64,000 nt of DNA from JBBRVP01 sp038246785. Lineage in GTDB: Bacteria; Actinomycetota; Actinomycetes; Jiangellales; Jiangellaceae. The notes under the pieces were generated by a model. The model saw only the letters and a list, made by a program, of their open reading frames with translations. It did no database searches and was not told the DNA's origin. Shown here one piece after another: positions 50,199 to 58,958 of this stretch (position 1 is the stretch's first letter; each line of letters opens with the position of its first letter). Position numbers and translations under genes: made by a program. The DNA lies in the NCBI GenBank assembly GCA_038246785.1, contig JBBRVP010000016.1, positions 1-64,000 on the forward strand. Direction: 5' to 3'.

Positions 50199-52013
50199 AT
50201 GCGAGACAGGCGGAAGATCGGCGCGGCGGCGGGTGCCTGCGGGCTCACGCTCGTCCTGGCCGCATGCGGAGGGTCGTCATCCGGCAGTGCTGCGGGCAGT
50301 GCCTCCGCGTCCGGTGGGGCCGGGGCGCCGACGCACGGCGGCACGCTCAAACTTCTCGGCAGCGGCGACGTCGACCACCTCGACCCGGCGAGCGCGTACT
50401 ACACCGTCTCCTACACGCTGGAGCGGGCCTTCACCCGGCAGCTCGTCAGCTATCCGGCGTCGAGTGACATCGAGACAGCCACCACCGTGGCCCCCGACCT
50501 CGCCACCGAGGTGCCCAGCACCTCCAACGGGGGGATCAGCAAGGACGGCCTGACCTACACGTTCCACCTCCGCACCGACGCGATGTGGAACACCCAGCCC
50601 GCCCGCGCGGTCACTGCTCAGGACGTCGTGCGAGGCCTCCAGCGCATCTGCAACCCGGCCAGCCCCGCCGGCGGCATCGGCTACTACGAGAGCACGATCA
50701 AGGGATTCGCGGACTTCTGCGCGGGCTTCGCGAAGGTCAACGCTGCAGATCCCGCCGCGATGGCCTCGTACATGAACAAGACCCAGATCTCCGGGGTGAC
50801 GACGCCCGACGAGCACACCGTGGTGATCACGTTGACCAAGCCCGCCGGCGACTTCCTCAACATCGTGGCGTTGCCGTTCGCCTCGGCGGCCCCGAAGGAG
50901 TACCTCGGCTACGTCCCGGACAGCTCGCAGTTCCGTGCACACACGCTCTCCGACGGCCCGTACGCGATCACGTCCTACGAAGCCGGGCGCTCGATCCAGC
51001 TGGCCAAGAACCCAGCCTGGACGCAGAGCTCGGACCCGCTGCGCCACCAGTACGTCAACGCCATCTCGATCACCGAGGGGCAGGGTTCCGACCAGGCGGT
51101 GCAGCAACAGCTGCAGGCCGGCACCGCCGATCTCTCGTGGGACCTCCCGGTGCCGACGGCGGACCTGCCGGCGCTGCAGGCCGCGAAGGACCCGAACTTC
51201 GCCATCTACCCCAGCGCCAGCAACAACCCGTACCTCGTCTTCAACCTGCTGAGCCCCAAGAACGGCGGTGCGCTGAGCAAGGTCCCCGTGCGCCAGGCCC
51301 TCGAGTACGCGATCGACAAGACCGCGCTCGGCCGCATCTACGGTGGCCCGGCTCTCAACCAGCCGCTCGACCAGGTGATCCCGCCGGGGCAGAACGGCTA
51401 CCAGCAGTTCGACCTCTACCCGACTCCCGGGCACAAGGGTGACCCGGCGAAGTGCAAGTCGCTGCTCTCCGCCGCCGGCTACCCGCACGGGCTTACCCTG
51501 ACCGACGTCGCGCGCAACTCCGGCAACCACCCGGCGGTCGCGCAGTCCGTGCAGGCCGACTTCGCCAAGTGTGGCGTCACCACCAAGATCGTGCCGGTCA
51601 GCCAGGGCGACTACTACGGCAAGTACCTCAACTCGCCGGCGGCCACGAAGGCCGGCACCTGGGACATCTCCGAGCCCGGCTGGGTGGCCGACTGGTACGG
51701 CAACAACGGTCGCTCGTTCATCGCTGTGCTCTTCGACGGGCGGACCTACGGCCCCAACACGGTCGACTACGGCGACTACAACAGCCCGACGGTCAACAGC
51801 CTCATCGACAAGGCCCTGGTCGCGCCGACCGCGGACGCGGCGGCGCCGTTGTGGCACCAGGCCGACATGGCGATCATGAAGGACGCCGCGTTCATCCCGT
51901 TCCAGACGCAGAAAGTGCCGGCCTACCACTCCAGCCGGGTCAAGAACGCCATGTGGTCGCCGTTCGCCCAGTCCTACGACGTCACGAACCTCTGGCTGTC
52001 CCCGACGAGCTGA
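50199..52013 (+). CDS. Peptide ABC transporter substrate-binding lipoprotein
   Basis: Extracytoplasmic solute-binding protein of 604 residues, SBP_bac_5 family (peptides, nickel, sugars). A lipobox in LTLVLAACGGSSSG marks lipid anchoring of the cysteine at residue 23. HGGTLKLLGSGDVDHLDPAS starts the mature fold; KDGLTYTFHLRTDAMWN and FNLLSPKNGGALSKVPVRQA are standard family blocks. Begins a five-gene operon (spacing 12 bp, then overlaps). Confidence 0.93.
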   Translation: MRDRRKIGAAAGACGLTLVLAACGGSSSGSAAGSASASGGAGAPTHGGTLKLLGSGDVDHLDPASAYYTVSYTLERAFTRQLVSYPASSDIETATTVAPDLATEVPSTSNGGISKDGLTYTFHLRTDAMWNTQPARAVTAQDVVRGLQRICNPASPAGGIGYYESTIKGFADFCAGFAKVNAADPAAMASYMNKTQISGVTTPDEHTVVITLTKPAGDFLNIVALPFASAAPKEYLGYVPDSSQFRAHTLSDGPYAITSYEAGRSIQLAKNPAWTQSSDPLRHQYVNAISITEGQGSDQAVQQQLQAGTADLSWDLPVPTADLPALQAAKDPNFAIYPSASNNPYLVFNLLSPKNGGALSKVPVRQALEYAIDKTALGRIYGGPALNQPLDQVIPPGQNGYQQFDLYPTPGHKGDPAKCKSLLSAAGYPHGLTLTDVARNSGNHPAVAQSVQADFAKCGVTTKIVPVSQGDYYGKYLNSPAATKAGTWDISEPGWVADWYGNNGRSFIAVLFDGRTYGPNTVDYGDYNSPTVNSLIDKALVAPTADAAAPLWHQADMAIMKDAAFIPFQTQKVPAYHSSRVKNAMWSPFAQSYDVTNLWLSPTS

Positions 52014-52025
52014 CGGACGCGCACG

Positions 52026-53078
52026 ATGGCCCTGCTCGAGGTCGACGACCTGCACGTCACCTTCCCTACCAGCGACGGTGACGTGCAGGCCGTGCGTGGG
52101 GTCAGCTTCACGGTCGAAGCCGGCCAGACCCTCGGCATCGTGGGCGAGTCCGGCTCGGGCAAGAGCGTGTGCTGCCAGACCCTGCTCGGCCTGACACCGG
52201 GCGCGGACGTGGAGGGGCACGCGGTCTTCCACGGCGACGACCTCATCTCCATGGACGAGGGCGGGCTGCGAGCGGTGCGCGGCGCGGGCATCGCGATGGT
52301 CTTCCAGGACCCGCTCTCGAGCCTGCACCCCTACTACCGGGTTGGCTGGCAGATCGAGGAGATGATCCGCGAGCACGAGGACGTTCCGCGCCGCGAAGCC
52401 CGTGAGCGCGCGGTGGAGCTGCTGGCCATGGTGGGGATCCCGCAGCCCGACCGCCGTGTCGACGACTACCCGCACCAGTTCTCCGGCGGCATGCGTCAGC
52501 GTGCCCTCATCGCCATGGCGCTGGCGCTGCACCCGGACCTCGTCATCGCCGACGAGCCGACGACGGCCCTGGACGCGACGGTGCAGGCACAGATCCTCGA
52601 TCTGCTGGCGCGTCTGCAGCAGGAGCTCGGCATGGCCCTCGTCCTCGTCACGCACGACCTCGGGGTCGTCGCGGGGGTTGCTGACGACGTCGCGGTCATG
52701 TACGCCGGCACGGTGGTGGAGCGGGCCGACCGGCGCACCCTGTTCTACCGGCAGCACCACCCCTACACCCGCGGCCTGCTCGGCTCGATCCCTGCCGTGC
52801 AGGCCGAGGGCGAGGGTCACCGGCTCGAGCCCATCCCCGGGCAACCGCCGAGTCTGATCTCCCCGCCTCGGGGCTGTGCGTTCCACCCGCGGTGCCGCTT
52901 CGTCATGGACCGTTGCTCCGTCGACGTCCCGCCGCTGCGACCGGTCGGAGGCGGCGCCGGGCACGTCTCGGCGTGCTTCCTCAGCCAACGCCTGCTGGGC
53001 CTGGCGGCCGACACCGCCCGGCTGGCAGAGGCAGAGCAGCACCGGACCAGGCCGGTCACAGCAGGTGGTGCCGCATGA
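52026..53078 (+). CDS. Oligopeptide ABC transporter ATPase (OppD type)
   Basis: ABC ATPase of 350 residues. Walker A GESGSGKSVCC, Q-loop VFQDPLSSLHPYYRVGW, signature QFSGGMRQRALIAMALALHP, Walker B LVIADEPTTALDATV and switch H in LVTHDLGVVAG. The C-terminal oligo_HPY extension has cysteines (GCAFHPRCRFVMDRCSVD) as in the iron-sulfur-binding Opp/Dpp ATPases. ATP hydrolysis drives peptide import. Confidence 0.93.
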   Translation: MALLEVDDLHVTFPTSDGDVQAVRGVSFTVEAGQTLGIVGESGSGKSVCCQTLLGLTPGADVEGHAVFHGDDLISMDEGGLRAVRGAGIAMVFQDPLSSLHPYYRVGWQIEEMIREHEDVPRREARERAVELLAMVGIPQPDRRVDDYPHQFSGGMRQRALIAMALALHPDLVIADEPTTALDATVQAQILDLLARLQQELGMALVLVTHDLGVVAGVADDVAVMYAGTVVERADRRTLFYRQHHPYTRGLLGSIPAVQAEGEGHRLEPIPGQPPSLISPPRGCAFHPRCRFVMDRCSVDVPPLRPVGGGAGHVSACFLSQRLLGLAADTARLAEAEQHRTRPVTAGGAA

Positions 53079-54082
53079 GCGTTCCTCTGCTGGAGGTCCG
53101 TGACGTCGTCAAGCACTTCCCGGTCCGCTCGGGCACGCTGATAAGGCGCCAGGTCGGCAGCGTGCATGCCGTCGACAGGGTGAGCCTGTCCGTACAGCGC
53201 GGGGAGACGTTCGGCCTCGTCGGCGAGACCGGCTGCGGCAAGTCCACCCTCGCCCGGTGTGTGACGGGGCTGCACCCCGTGACGTCCGGACACGTCCTCA
53301 TCGACGGCGAGGAGATCACCGGTCTGGGGCGCCGCGCCATGCGGCCCTACCGCCGCCAGCTGCAGATGGTGTTCCAGGACCCGTACGGGTCGCTCAACCC
53401 GCGCCGCCACGTCGGCGCCATCATCGGTGACCCGTTCGCCATCAACCGGGTCGCCGGTGGGGCGGACCGGCGTCGGCAGGTCCAGGAGCTCATGGAGCTC
53501 GTAGGTCTCAACCCCGAGCACTACAACCGTTTCCCCGCCGAGTTCTCGGGCGGTCAGCGGCAGCGGATCGGGGTCGCCCGGGCACTCGCCCTGCACCCGT
53601 CCCTCGTGATCTGCGACGAACCGGTGTCGGCGCTCGATGTCTCGGTACAGGCTCAGATCATCAACCTGCTGGAGGACCTGCAGGCCGAGTTCGGACTGAC
53701 CAGCGTGTTCATCGCGCACGACCTGTCGGTGGTGCGGCACGTGAGCGACCGGGTCGGCGTCATGTACCTCGGCAAGCTGGTCGAGACCGCCGACACCCAC
53801 GAGCTGTACGCCGGGCCGCGGCACCCCTACACGGCGGCCCTCCTGTCCGCCGCCACGCCACCGGACCCGGATCTCGCCGACAGGAGTGAGCGGGTCATCC
53901 TCGCCGGCGACGTACCCTCCCCCATCGACCCCCCGTCGGGTTGTCGGTTCCACCCACGGTGCCCCAGGGCGCAGGCCGTGTGCGCCGTCGACGAGCCGGT
54001 GCTGACCGGCGCCCCCGACGCCCCGCCGTCGCACCAGTGGGCCTGCCACTTCCCGCTCGCTCCCGGGGAGCGCCTGACATGA
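53075..54082 (+). CDS. Oligopeptide ABC transporter ATPase (OppF type)
   Basis: Second ATPase of the pair, 335 residues. GETGCGKSTLARCVTGL is Walker A, FQDPYGSLNPRRHVGAI the Q loop with the usual NPR, FSGGQRQRIGVARALALHPS the signature and LVICDEPVSALDVSV Walker B. The C-terminal domain keeps the cysteine pattern (CRFHPRCPRAQAVC). Its ATG overlaps the previous stop (ATGA), and its stop overlaps the next start. Confidence 0.93.
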   Translation: MSVPLLEVRDVVKHFPVRSGTLIRRQVGSVHAVDRVSLSVQRGETFGLVGETGCGKSTLARCVTGLHPVTSGHVLIDGEEITGLGRRAMRPYRRQLQMVFQDPYGSLNPRRHVGAIIGDPFAINRVAGGADRRRQVQELMELVGLNPEHYNRFPAEFSGGQRQRIGVARALALHPSLVICDEPVSALDVSVQAQIINLLEDLQAEFGLTSVFIAHDLSVVRHVSDRVGVMYLGKLVETADTHELYAGPRHPYTAALLSAATPPDPDLADRSERVILAGDVPSPIDPPSGCRFHPRCPRAQAVCAVDEPVLTGAPDAPPSHQWACHFPLAPGERLT

Positions 54083-55053
54083 CCCTCACGGACCTCCAGG
54101 AGGTTGCGCGCGATCCCGACGTCCCCGCCGCGATCGAGGGGCGCAGCACACTGGCGCTGGTCTGGAGCCGGCTGCGCAGCGACCGGGTCGCCATGGCCTC
54201 GGCCTTCGTCATCCTGGCGATCATCGCCGTCGCCGTCGCGGCGCCGCTGATCGCCCATGCCGCGGGCTGGGGGCCGACCGACCAGGACCGAGTCGCCGGG
54301 GTCACCCCGCAGGGCCTGCCGGTGGGGCCGAGCGCCCGGCACTGGCTGGGCACCGACAACCTCGGTCGAGACATCCTCGTGCGGACGGTGTACGGCGCGC
54401 GGATCTCCCTGATCGTCGGTGTCGCCGCCACCGCGATTGCAACGTTCTTCGGCATGGTCGCCGGTCTGGTGAGCGGCTACTACGGCGGGGCGGTGGACAC
54501 CCTGCTCGCTCGCTTCATGGACGTGGTCCTGTCCTTCCCGTTCCTGCTCTTCGCGATCGCGCTCGTGTCCATCGTCGGGCCCAGTCTCAAGATCTCGGTG
54601 ATCGTCATCGCGTTCTTCTCCTGGGCCGGCATCGGCCGGGTGATCCGCGGCCAGACCCTGTCGCTGCGGGAGAAGGAGTTCGTCGAGGCTGCGCGGTCGC
54701 TCGGCGCCAGCGACCTGCGGATCATGGTCGTCGACGTGCTGCCCAACCTCGTGGCGCCCCTGCTGGTGCTGGGCACGCTGCTGGTGCCGACGGCCATCGT
54801 GTTCGAGGCCACGCTGTCCTTCCTCGGGCTCGGGGTTGTCCCGCCGACCGCCTCCTGGGGGAACATGATCAGCGACGCCCTGCCGTTCTACAGCGTGGCG
54901 TGGTGGTTCGTGGCTGTGCCCGGTGCCGCGCTGCTCACCATCACCCTCGCGTTCAACCTGCTGGGCGACGGCGTCCGTGACGCGCTGGACCCGGGCGCCG
55001 AGCGGGTATTCGCGTCACGACGCCGCCGCAGGGCCCACCAGGACACGACATGA
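54079..55053 (+). CDS. Peptide ABC transporter permease (DppC/OppC type)
   Basis: Permease of 324 residues with six predicted membrane segments, starting VAMASAFVILAIIAVAVAAP. The family motif HWLGTDNLGRDILVRTVYGA follows, then the EAA loop REKEFVEAARSLGASDLRIM. The tail ends in a basic run. Start overlaps the preceding stop by 4 bases. Confidence 0.92.
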   Translation: MTLTDLQEVARDPDVPAAIEGRSTLALVWSRLRSDRVAMASAFVILAIIAVAVAAPLIAHAAGWGPTDQDRVAGVTPQGLPVGPSARHWLGTDNLGRDILVRTVYGARISLIVGVAATAIATFFGMVAGLVSGYYGGAVDTLLARFMDVVLSFPFLLFAIALVSIVGPSLKISVIVIAFFSWAGIGRVIRGQTLSLREKEFVEAARSLGASDLRIMVVDVLPNLVAPLLVLGTLLVPTAIVFEATLSFLGLGVVPPTASWGNMISDALPFYSVAWWFVAVPGAALLTITLAFNLLGDGVRDALDPGAERVFASRRRRRAHQDTT

Positions 55054-56009
55054 CACGCTTCCTGCTCAGACGCGTGCTGTTCGGGGTCCTGGTGCTGTGG
55101 CTCATCAGCGTGGCGACGTTCGTGCTCTTCTTCGTCGCGCCGCACGACCCGGCGCGGGCCATCGCCGGGCGGCTGGCCACGCCGGAGACGGTCGCGCTGG
55201 TGCGGCACCGGCTGGGTCTCGACGAGCCGGTGCTCGTGCAGTACTGGCACTTCCTCACGGGCCTCGTCCACGGCGACCTCGGCTACTCCTTCTACAGCTC
55301 GGCGTCAGTGGACTCGCTGCTCGTGTCGCGGCTGCCGGTCACGATCTCGCTGACCCTCGGTGCGGCCGTGATCTGGGTCGTGTCCGGTGTGTTGATCGGC
55401 GTCCTCAGCGCCAGTCGGCCGCGCAGCCCGGTCGACCGGTCGGCCACGGTGTTCGTGCTCACCGGGTTGTCGATGCCGACGTTCCTGCTGGGCCTGCTGC
55501 TCATCTACTTCTTCTTCTTCCGAGCGCACCTCAACGGCTTCGACTGGTTCCCGGCCGGCGGGTACGTGCCGTTCACCCAGTCGCCGTACGGCTGGTTCCA
55601 GCACCTGCTGCTGCCGTGGATCACCCTCGCGCTCGTCAGCGCGGCGGTGTACTCCCGCCTCACCCGTGGATCCCTGCTGGAGACCCTCGGCGAGGACTAC
55701 ATCCGGACCGCGCGTTCCAAGGGGCTGTCGGAGCGGCGGGTGCTCTTCCGCCACGGGCTGCGCAGCGCGTTGACGCCGGTGGTCACCCAGTTCGGCATCG
55801 ACGTCGGGACGCTGCTGGGGGGCGCCATCGTCACCGAGACGGTCTTCGGGCTGCCGGGGCTGGGCCAACTCGCCGTGCAGTCGGTCACCAACCAGGACCT
55901 GCCCGTCATCATCGGGATCGTCCTCATGGCCGCCGCATTCATCGTCCTGGCCAACATCGTCGTGGACCTCGCCTACGCCGTGCTGGACCCGCGAGTGCGT
56001 CTGGCCTGA
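55050..56009 (+). CDS. Peptide ABC transporter permease (DppB/OppB type)
   Basis: Permease of 319 residues. Starts FLLRRVLFGVLVLWLISVAT; HDPARAIAGRLATPETVALV, LGDLGYSFYSSASV-like region (GDLGYSFYS) and the EAA loop EDYIRTARSKGLSERRVLFR, then LLGGAIVTETVFGLPGLGQL. Gene order SBP-D-F-C-B is the reverse of the usual SBP-B-C-D-F. The 3' end overlaps the convergent GNAT gene by 37 bases. Confidence 0.92.
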   Translation: MTRFLLRRVLFGVLVLWLISVATFVLFFVAPHDPARAIAGRLATPETVALVRHRLGLDEPVLVQYWHFLTGLVHGDLGYSFYSSASVDSLLVSRLPVTISLTLGAAVIWVVSGVLIGVLSASRPRSPVDRSATVFVLTGLSMPTFLLGLLLIYFFFFRAHLNGFDWFPAGGYVPFTQSPYGWFQHLLLPWITLALVSAAVYSRLTRGSLLETLGEDYIRTARSKGLSERRVLFRHGLRSALTPVVTQFGIDVGTLLGGAIVTETVFGLPGLGQLAVQSVTNQDLPVIIGIVLMAAAFIVLANIVVDLAYAVLDPRVRLA

Positions 56010-56530
56010 CCCGGTCCGAGCGCCGCTGCCTCCCCTGACCTGACTGTCGGCACCGATCGCAGCGGGCGCTGCAGCACGATCTCGTCATGCAGTCCGATGC
56101 CGTGCGCACCGACGGGCGGGATCTCCGGCTTGAGCCGGCGCCGGCTCTCATCGACCGCCCCGGCGTGCAGCGCGACCAATCGGAACCCGCGTCGCTGGTA
56201 GAACCGCAACGCGTCCACGTTGTCGTTCGTGGTGACCAGCCACAGCCGGGAGCAGCCCCGGTCGCGGGCCGCGTCCGCGGCGGCCTCGACGAGGGCGCTG
56301 CCCACGCCGCGCCAAGGCGCCGCCGCATGCAGGGTGAGCACCTCCGCGTCGCTGCCGTCGACCCGCAGCGTCAGCACGCCGGCCAAGCCGCCGGCGACCT
56401 CGGTCAGGAGGTGTTCGTGGACGGTCGTCTCCAGCAGCCGACCGAGTCGGGCGACGCGGAGAGAACCATGCTCCTCGAGGAATGCGCGTACGGCGGAGGC
56501 GTCTCCCGCCTCGCCCCGGCGCACCTGCAT
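55973..56530 (-). CDS. GNAT-family N-acetyltransferase
   Basis: Protein of 185 residues. Acetyl-CoA-binding motif A is LHAAAPWRGVGSALVEAAAD (R-x-x-G-x-G/A), preceded by GLAGVLTLRVDGSDAEVLTL, followed by LWLVTTNDNVDALRFYQRRG and FRLVALHAGAVDESRRRLKP. The latter part (DESRRLKPEIP) is typical of a subgroup of small-molecule acetyltransferases. ATG at 56530. The C-terminus is extended by an arginine-rich stretch overlapping the permease gene antisense. Acceptor unknown. Confidence 0.87.
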   Translation of the reverse strand: MQVRRGEAGDASAVRAFLEEHGSLRVARLGRLLETTVHEHLLTEVAGGLAGVLTLRVDGSDAEVLTLHAAAPWRGVGSALVEAAADAARDRGCSRLWLVTTNDNVDALRFYQRRGFRLVALHAGAVDESRRRLKPEIPPVGAHGIGLHDEIVLQRPLRSVPTVRSGEAAALGPGQARRTRGSSTA

Positions 56531-56620
56531 GGGCCGATGCTGCCACCGGGGCCGTCGGCGGTGGCCGGCCGACGCTGCCCCCGATAGCGTGTCGGCCACC
56601 CCGCGAACGAAAGCCGAGCC

Positions 56621-57103
56621 ATGACAAGCAAGGACGCATTCACCGACGAGGAGTGGGTTCGCGTCCGGCGGGCGCCGTTCGTAGCCGGCATCGCCATCTC
56701 GCTGGCCGATCCGGGTGGCCCGATCGAGATGGCCAAGGAGACGATGGCGTCGCTGCGCTCCGCGACGAATCCACCGACCCGCGAGCAGCTGCTCGCCGAC
56801 GTGGCGCTCGACCTGCAAGGCCTCGCCCAGCAGCGGGAGAACCCGCTTGCCGGCTTCAAGCCGGACAAGGGCGCGGCTGCCGGCCCTCAGGTGCTGGCGG
56901 AGATCGCGGCCGTCGACGAGATCGTGGCCGCCAAGGCGACACCGGACGAGCTGGCGGCGTTCCGCCAGTGGTTGCTGGCGACCGCCCAGGCCGCCGCCGA
57001 CGCGGCCAAGGAGGGCGGGTTCATGGGTTTCGGCGCCGTGCAGGTCAGCACGGGCGAGCAGGCGATGCTCGACCAGCTGCGGACCGCGCTCAGCCTCGGC
57101 TGA
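56621..57103 (+). CDS. Uncharacterised soluble protein
   Basis: Protein of 160 residues, helical, starting MTSKDAFTDEEWVRVRRAPF with AGIAISLADPGGPIEMAKET and ending in KEGGFMGFGAVQVSTGEQAM LDQL. The pattern (opening EEW..V..AP...G..ISLADPGGP) is familiar from conserved actinobacterial proteins of unknown function, but I cannot name the family. Good ribosome-binding region (GAAAGCCGAGCC is weak). Divergent from the GNAT gene by 90 bp. Confidence 0.72.
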   Translation: MTSKDAFTDEEWVRVRRAPFVAGIAISLADPGGPIEMAKETMASLRSATNPPTREQLLADVALDLQGLAQQRENPLAGFKPDKGAAAGPQVLAEIAAVDEIVAAKATPDELAAFRQWLLATAQAAADAAKEGGFMGFGAVQVSTGEQAMLDQLRTALSLG

Positions 57104-57125
57104 GAACGGCTGCGGCGCGCCCACG

Positions 57126-57212
57126 CACCCGCCTCGTACGCCTCCCGCAGTTTTCACCCGCCTCGTACGCCTCCCGCAGTTCGCACCCGCCTCGTACGCC
57201 TCCCGCAGTTGA
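57126..57212. repeat. 29-bp tandem repeat, three units
   Basis: The 27-base core CACCCGCCTCGTACGCCTCC+CGCAGTT is repeated exactly at 57126, 57155 and 57184, with two variable bases after each (TT, CG, GA). The third unit runs straight into the GTTGATCAAGGAGAAG hairpin. No spacers, so not CRISPR. Confidence 0.92.
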
Positions 57213-57268
57213 TCAAGGAGAAGACCACGTCCCGAGAGGCGTGGGAGGTCAACTTCTCCTTGATCGAC
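57208..57268. terminator. GATCAAGGAGAAG hairpin, second member
   Basis: GTTGATCAAGGAGAAG (57208-57223) pairs at 15 of 16 positions with 57253-57268, and CCACG pairs with CGTGG inside. It lies between the convergent genes ending at 57103 and 57249; the MFS stop codon is inside the right arm. A bidirectional terminator is likely. Confidence 0.75.
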
Positions 57269-58493
57269 GCGGCCTGCCGGCCGGACCGGTGTCGGGCTCC
57301 GGGGCGGGCTCCCGGCAGCTGTCGGCGAGCAGGGCGGCGAGGGCCAGCAGGGCTGCGGTGACGAGCAGCGCGCGCAGCACGCCCACCTGGTCGCCGAGGA
57401 AACCGACGAGTGGAGGCCCGGCGAGGAACGCCGTGTAGCCGATCGAGGCCACGACGCTGACCCGCGCGGCGGCGTGGCGCGGGTCGTCGGCGGCGGCGCT
57501 CATGCCGACCGGGAACCCCAGCGCCGCACCCAGCCCCCACAGTGCGGCCCCGGCCATGGCCGCCGGCAGGGTGGGCGAGACAACGACGACGAGCAGCCCG
57601 CCGAGGGCGACCAGCGCAGATCCGCGCAGCACGGGCACCCGTCCGTGGCGGTCGATCAGCCCGGGGCCGAACCAGCGGCCGGTCGTCATGGCGGCCAGGA
57701 AGACGGCGAACGTCAGCGATCCGAGCGCCGGTGCGGCTCCGTAGCCGTCGATGACCGCGACGGCGAGCCAGTCGTTGCCGGTGCCCTCGGTGAAGGCCAT
57801 GCACAGGACGAAGAGGCCGACGATCACCGTACGGCGCTCGGTCCAGGCCCGGAGCGGGTGCCGTCGAGGCCCGTCCTCGGCGCGCGTGGGCGTCTGGGGT
57901 GTGGCCGGCGGCAGGAACGCCCGGCACGACCAGGGGACCGCCAGCGCGACCACCACCGCCACGACGAGCAGGTGCCATGTCACCGACACCCCCAGCGCCA
58001 CCATCGCCGCGCCGACCACGGCGCCCGCCACCGTGCCGATACTCCACCCGGCGTGGAATCTCGGCATGATCGCCCGGCCGAGATGCTGCTCGACGGCGGC
58101 GCCCTCGACGTTCATGGCGACGTCCCAGGTGCCGTTGCCGAAGCCGACGAGGAACAGCCCGCCGACGACGGGCGCAGCGCCGTACGTGTATCCGATCGCG
58201 ACCGTCGCCAGTCCGGCGGAGAGCACCAGCGACATCACCGCGACGGTAGGCGCGGGACCGAGCCGGGTGACCACGATGCCGGCGAGCGGTAGGGCGATGA
58301 CCGAGCCGACCGCCGCGGCCAGCAGGATCAGCCCTAGCTGTCCGGGTGTGGCGTCCAGCCGGTCGCGCACCTGCGGGATGCGGGACGCGAAGCTGGCGAA
58401 GGCGAAGCCGCTGCCGATGAAGACCGCGTAGACGGCCACCGTTGCCCGGCGCACCTGCGTGACCGCAGTCCTCGCATCGACCACCGGGAGCAC
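57249..58493 (-). CDS. MFS transporter
   Basis: Twelve-helix permease of about 414 residues, exporter-like. It begins ATVAVYAVFIGSGFAFASFA and has SRIPQVRDRLDATPGQLGLI, GNGTWDVAMNVEGAAVEQHL and MPRFHAGWSIGTVAGAVVGA, the latter pattern typical of a common actinobacterial MFS family (YbjJ-like, with WD-x-x-MN). Second half: AVFLAAMTTGRWFGPGLIDR. GTG at 58493 or 58484 are both possible. The first residues of the longer frame (to 58604) are arginine-rich and unlikely. Substrate unknown. Confidence 0.82.
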   Translation of the reverse strand: MLPVVDARTAVTQVRRATVAVYAVFIGSGFAFASFASRIPQVRDRLDATPGQLGLILLAAAVGSVIALPLAGIVVTRLGPAPTVAVMSLVLSAGLATVAIGYTYGAAPVVGGLFLVGFGNGTWDVAMNVEGAAVEQHLGRAIMPRFHAGWSIGTVAGAVVGAAMVALGVSVTWHLLVVAVVVALAVPWSCRAFLPPATPQTPTRAEDGPRRHPLRAWTERRTVIVGLFVLCMAFTEGTGNDWLAVAVIDGYGAAPALGSLTFAVFLAAMTTGRWFGPGLIDRHGRVPVLRGSALVALGGLLVVVVSPTLPAAMAGAALWGLGAALGFPVGMSAAADDPRHAAARVSVVASIGYTAFLAGPPLVGFLGDQVGVLRALLVTAALLALAALLADSCREPAPEPDTGPAGRPRRSRRS

Positions 58494-58657
58494 TGTACGG
58501 AACCCGCCGGTGACCGGTCGGGCCGGCCTGGGCCGCGTCGGCTCGAGCGCCAGGCGACGCGAGCCATCGGAGCGGGTCAGCTCAGAGCCGTCGCCCGAGC
58601 ACAACTCAGCCGACGTGGGCGTGGTTGGCGCAACCGCGGTTCACGCGGTGCGTGCCG

Positions 58658-58915
58658 TCACGGCTGGCGCGGACGCGGGACCCAGGGCTGGTCCGCGGGC
58701 TGGGCATCAGGCTCGGCGCCGGGCTCGGCGACCACGAGCCGTGGCCGCTCCCCCAGGAACCAGTGCCGGCGCACGCAGGCGACCCGCACGACACTGACCG
58801 GCCCGCCGGTCGAGGCCGATGTGCCGAGGTCGTCCACCTCGGCCGGCGCCCCGCACTGCGGGCACGCCGTGAGCTCCAACTGCATCTGCACGGCGACCAC
58901 CTCCCCCGATGTCAC
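58658..58915 (-). CDS. Small zinc-ribbon-like protein
   Basis: Protein of 85 residues, or 75 from an in-frame ATG at 58885. Pattern LELTACPQCGAPAEVDDLGT then VVRVACVRRHWFLG: CxxC followed by a third cysteine and histidine, a possible zinc site. The tail is acidic and proline-rich. Similar small proteins (CPxCGAPAEV ... CVRRHWF) occur widely in actinobacteria with no known function. Alone between convergent-free neighbours; 43 bp from the ring-opening amidohydrolase stop. Confidence 0.65.
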   Translation of the reverse strand: MTSGEVVAVQMQLELTACPQCGAPAEVDDLGTSASTGGPVSVVRVACVRRHWFLGERPRLVVAEPGAEPDAQPADQPWVPRPRQP

Positions 58916-58958
58916 TCCGAGTGAGGAGGCCCACCGGGGGACGGTGATACCGGGCGGA

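Noticed and set aside
57126..57212. Possible CRISPR array (three 29-bp repeats)
   Set aside because: Units are directly adjacent with no spacers, and there are no cas genes in the window.
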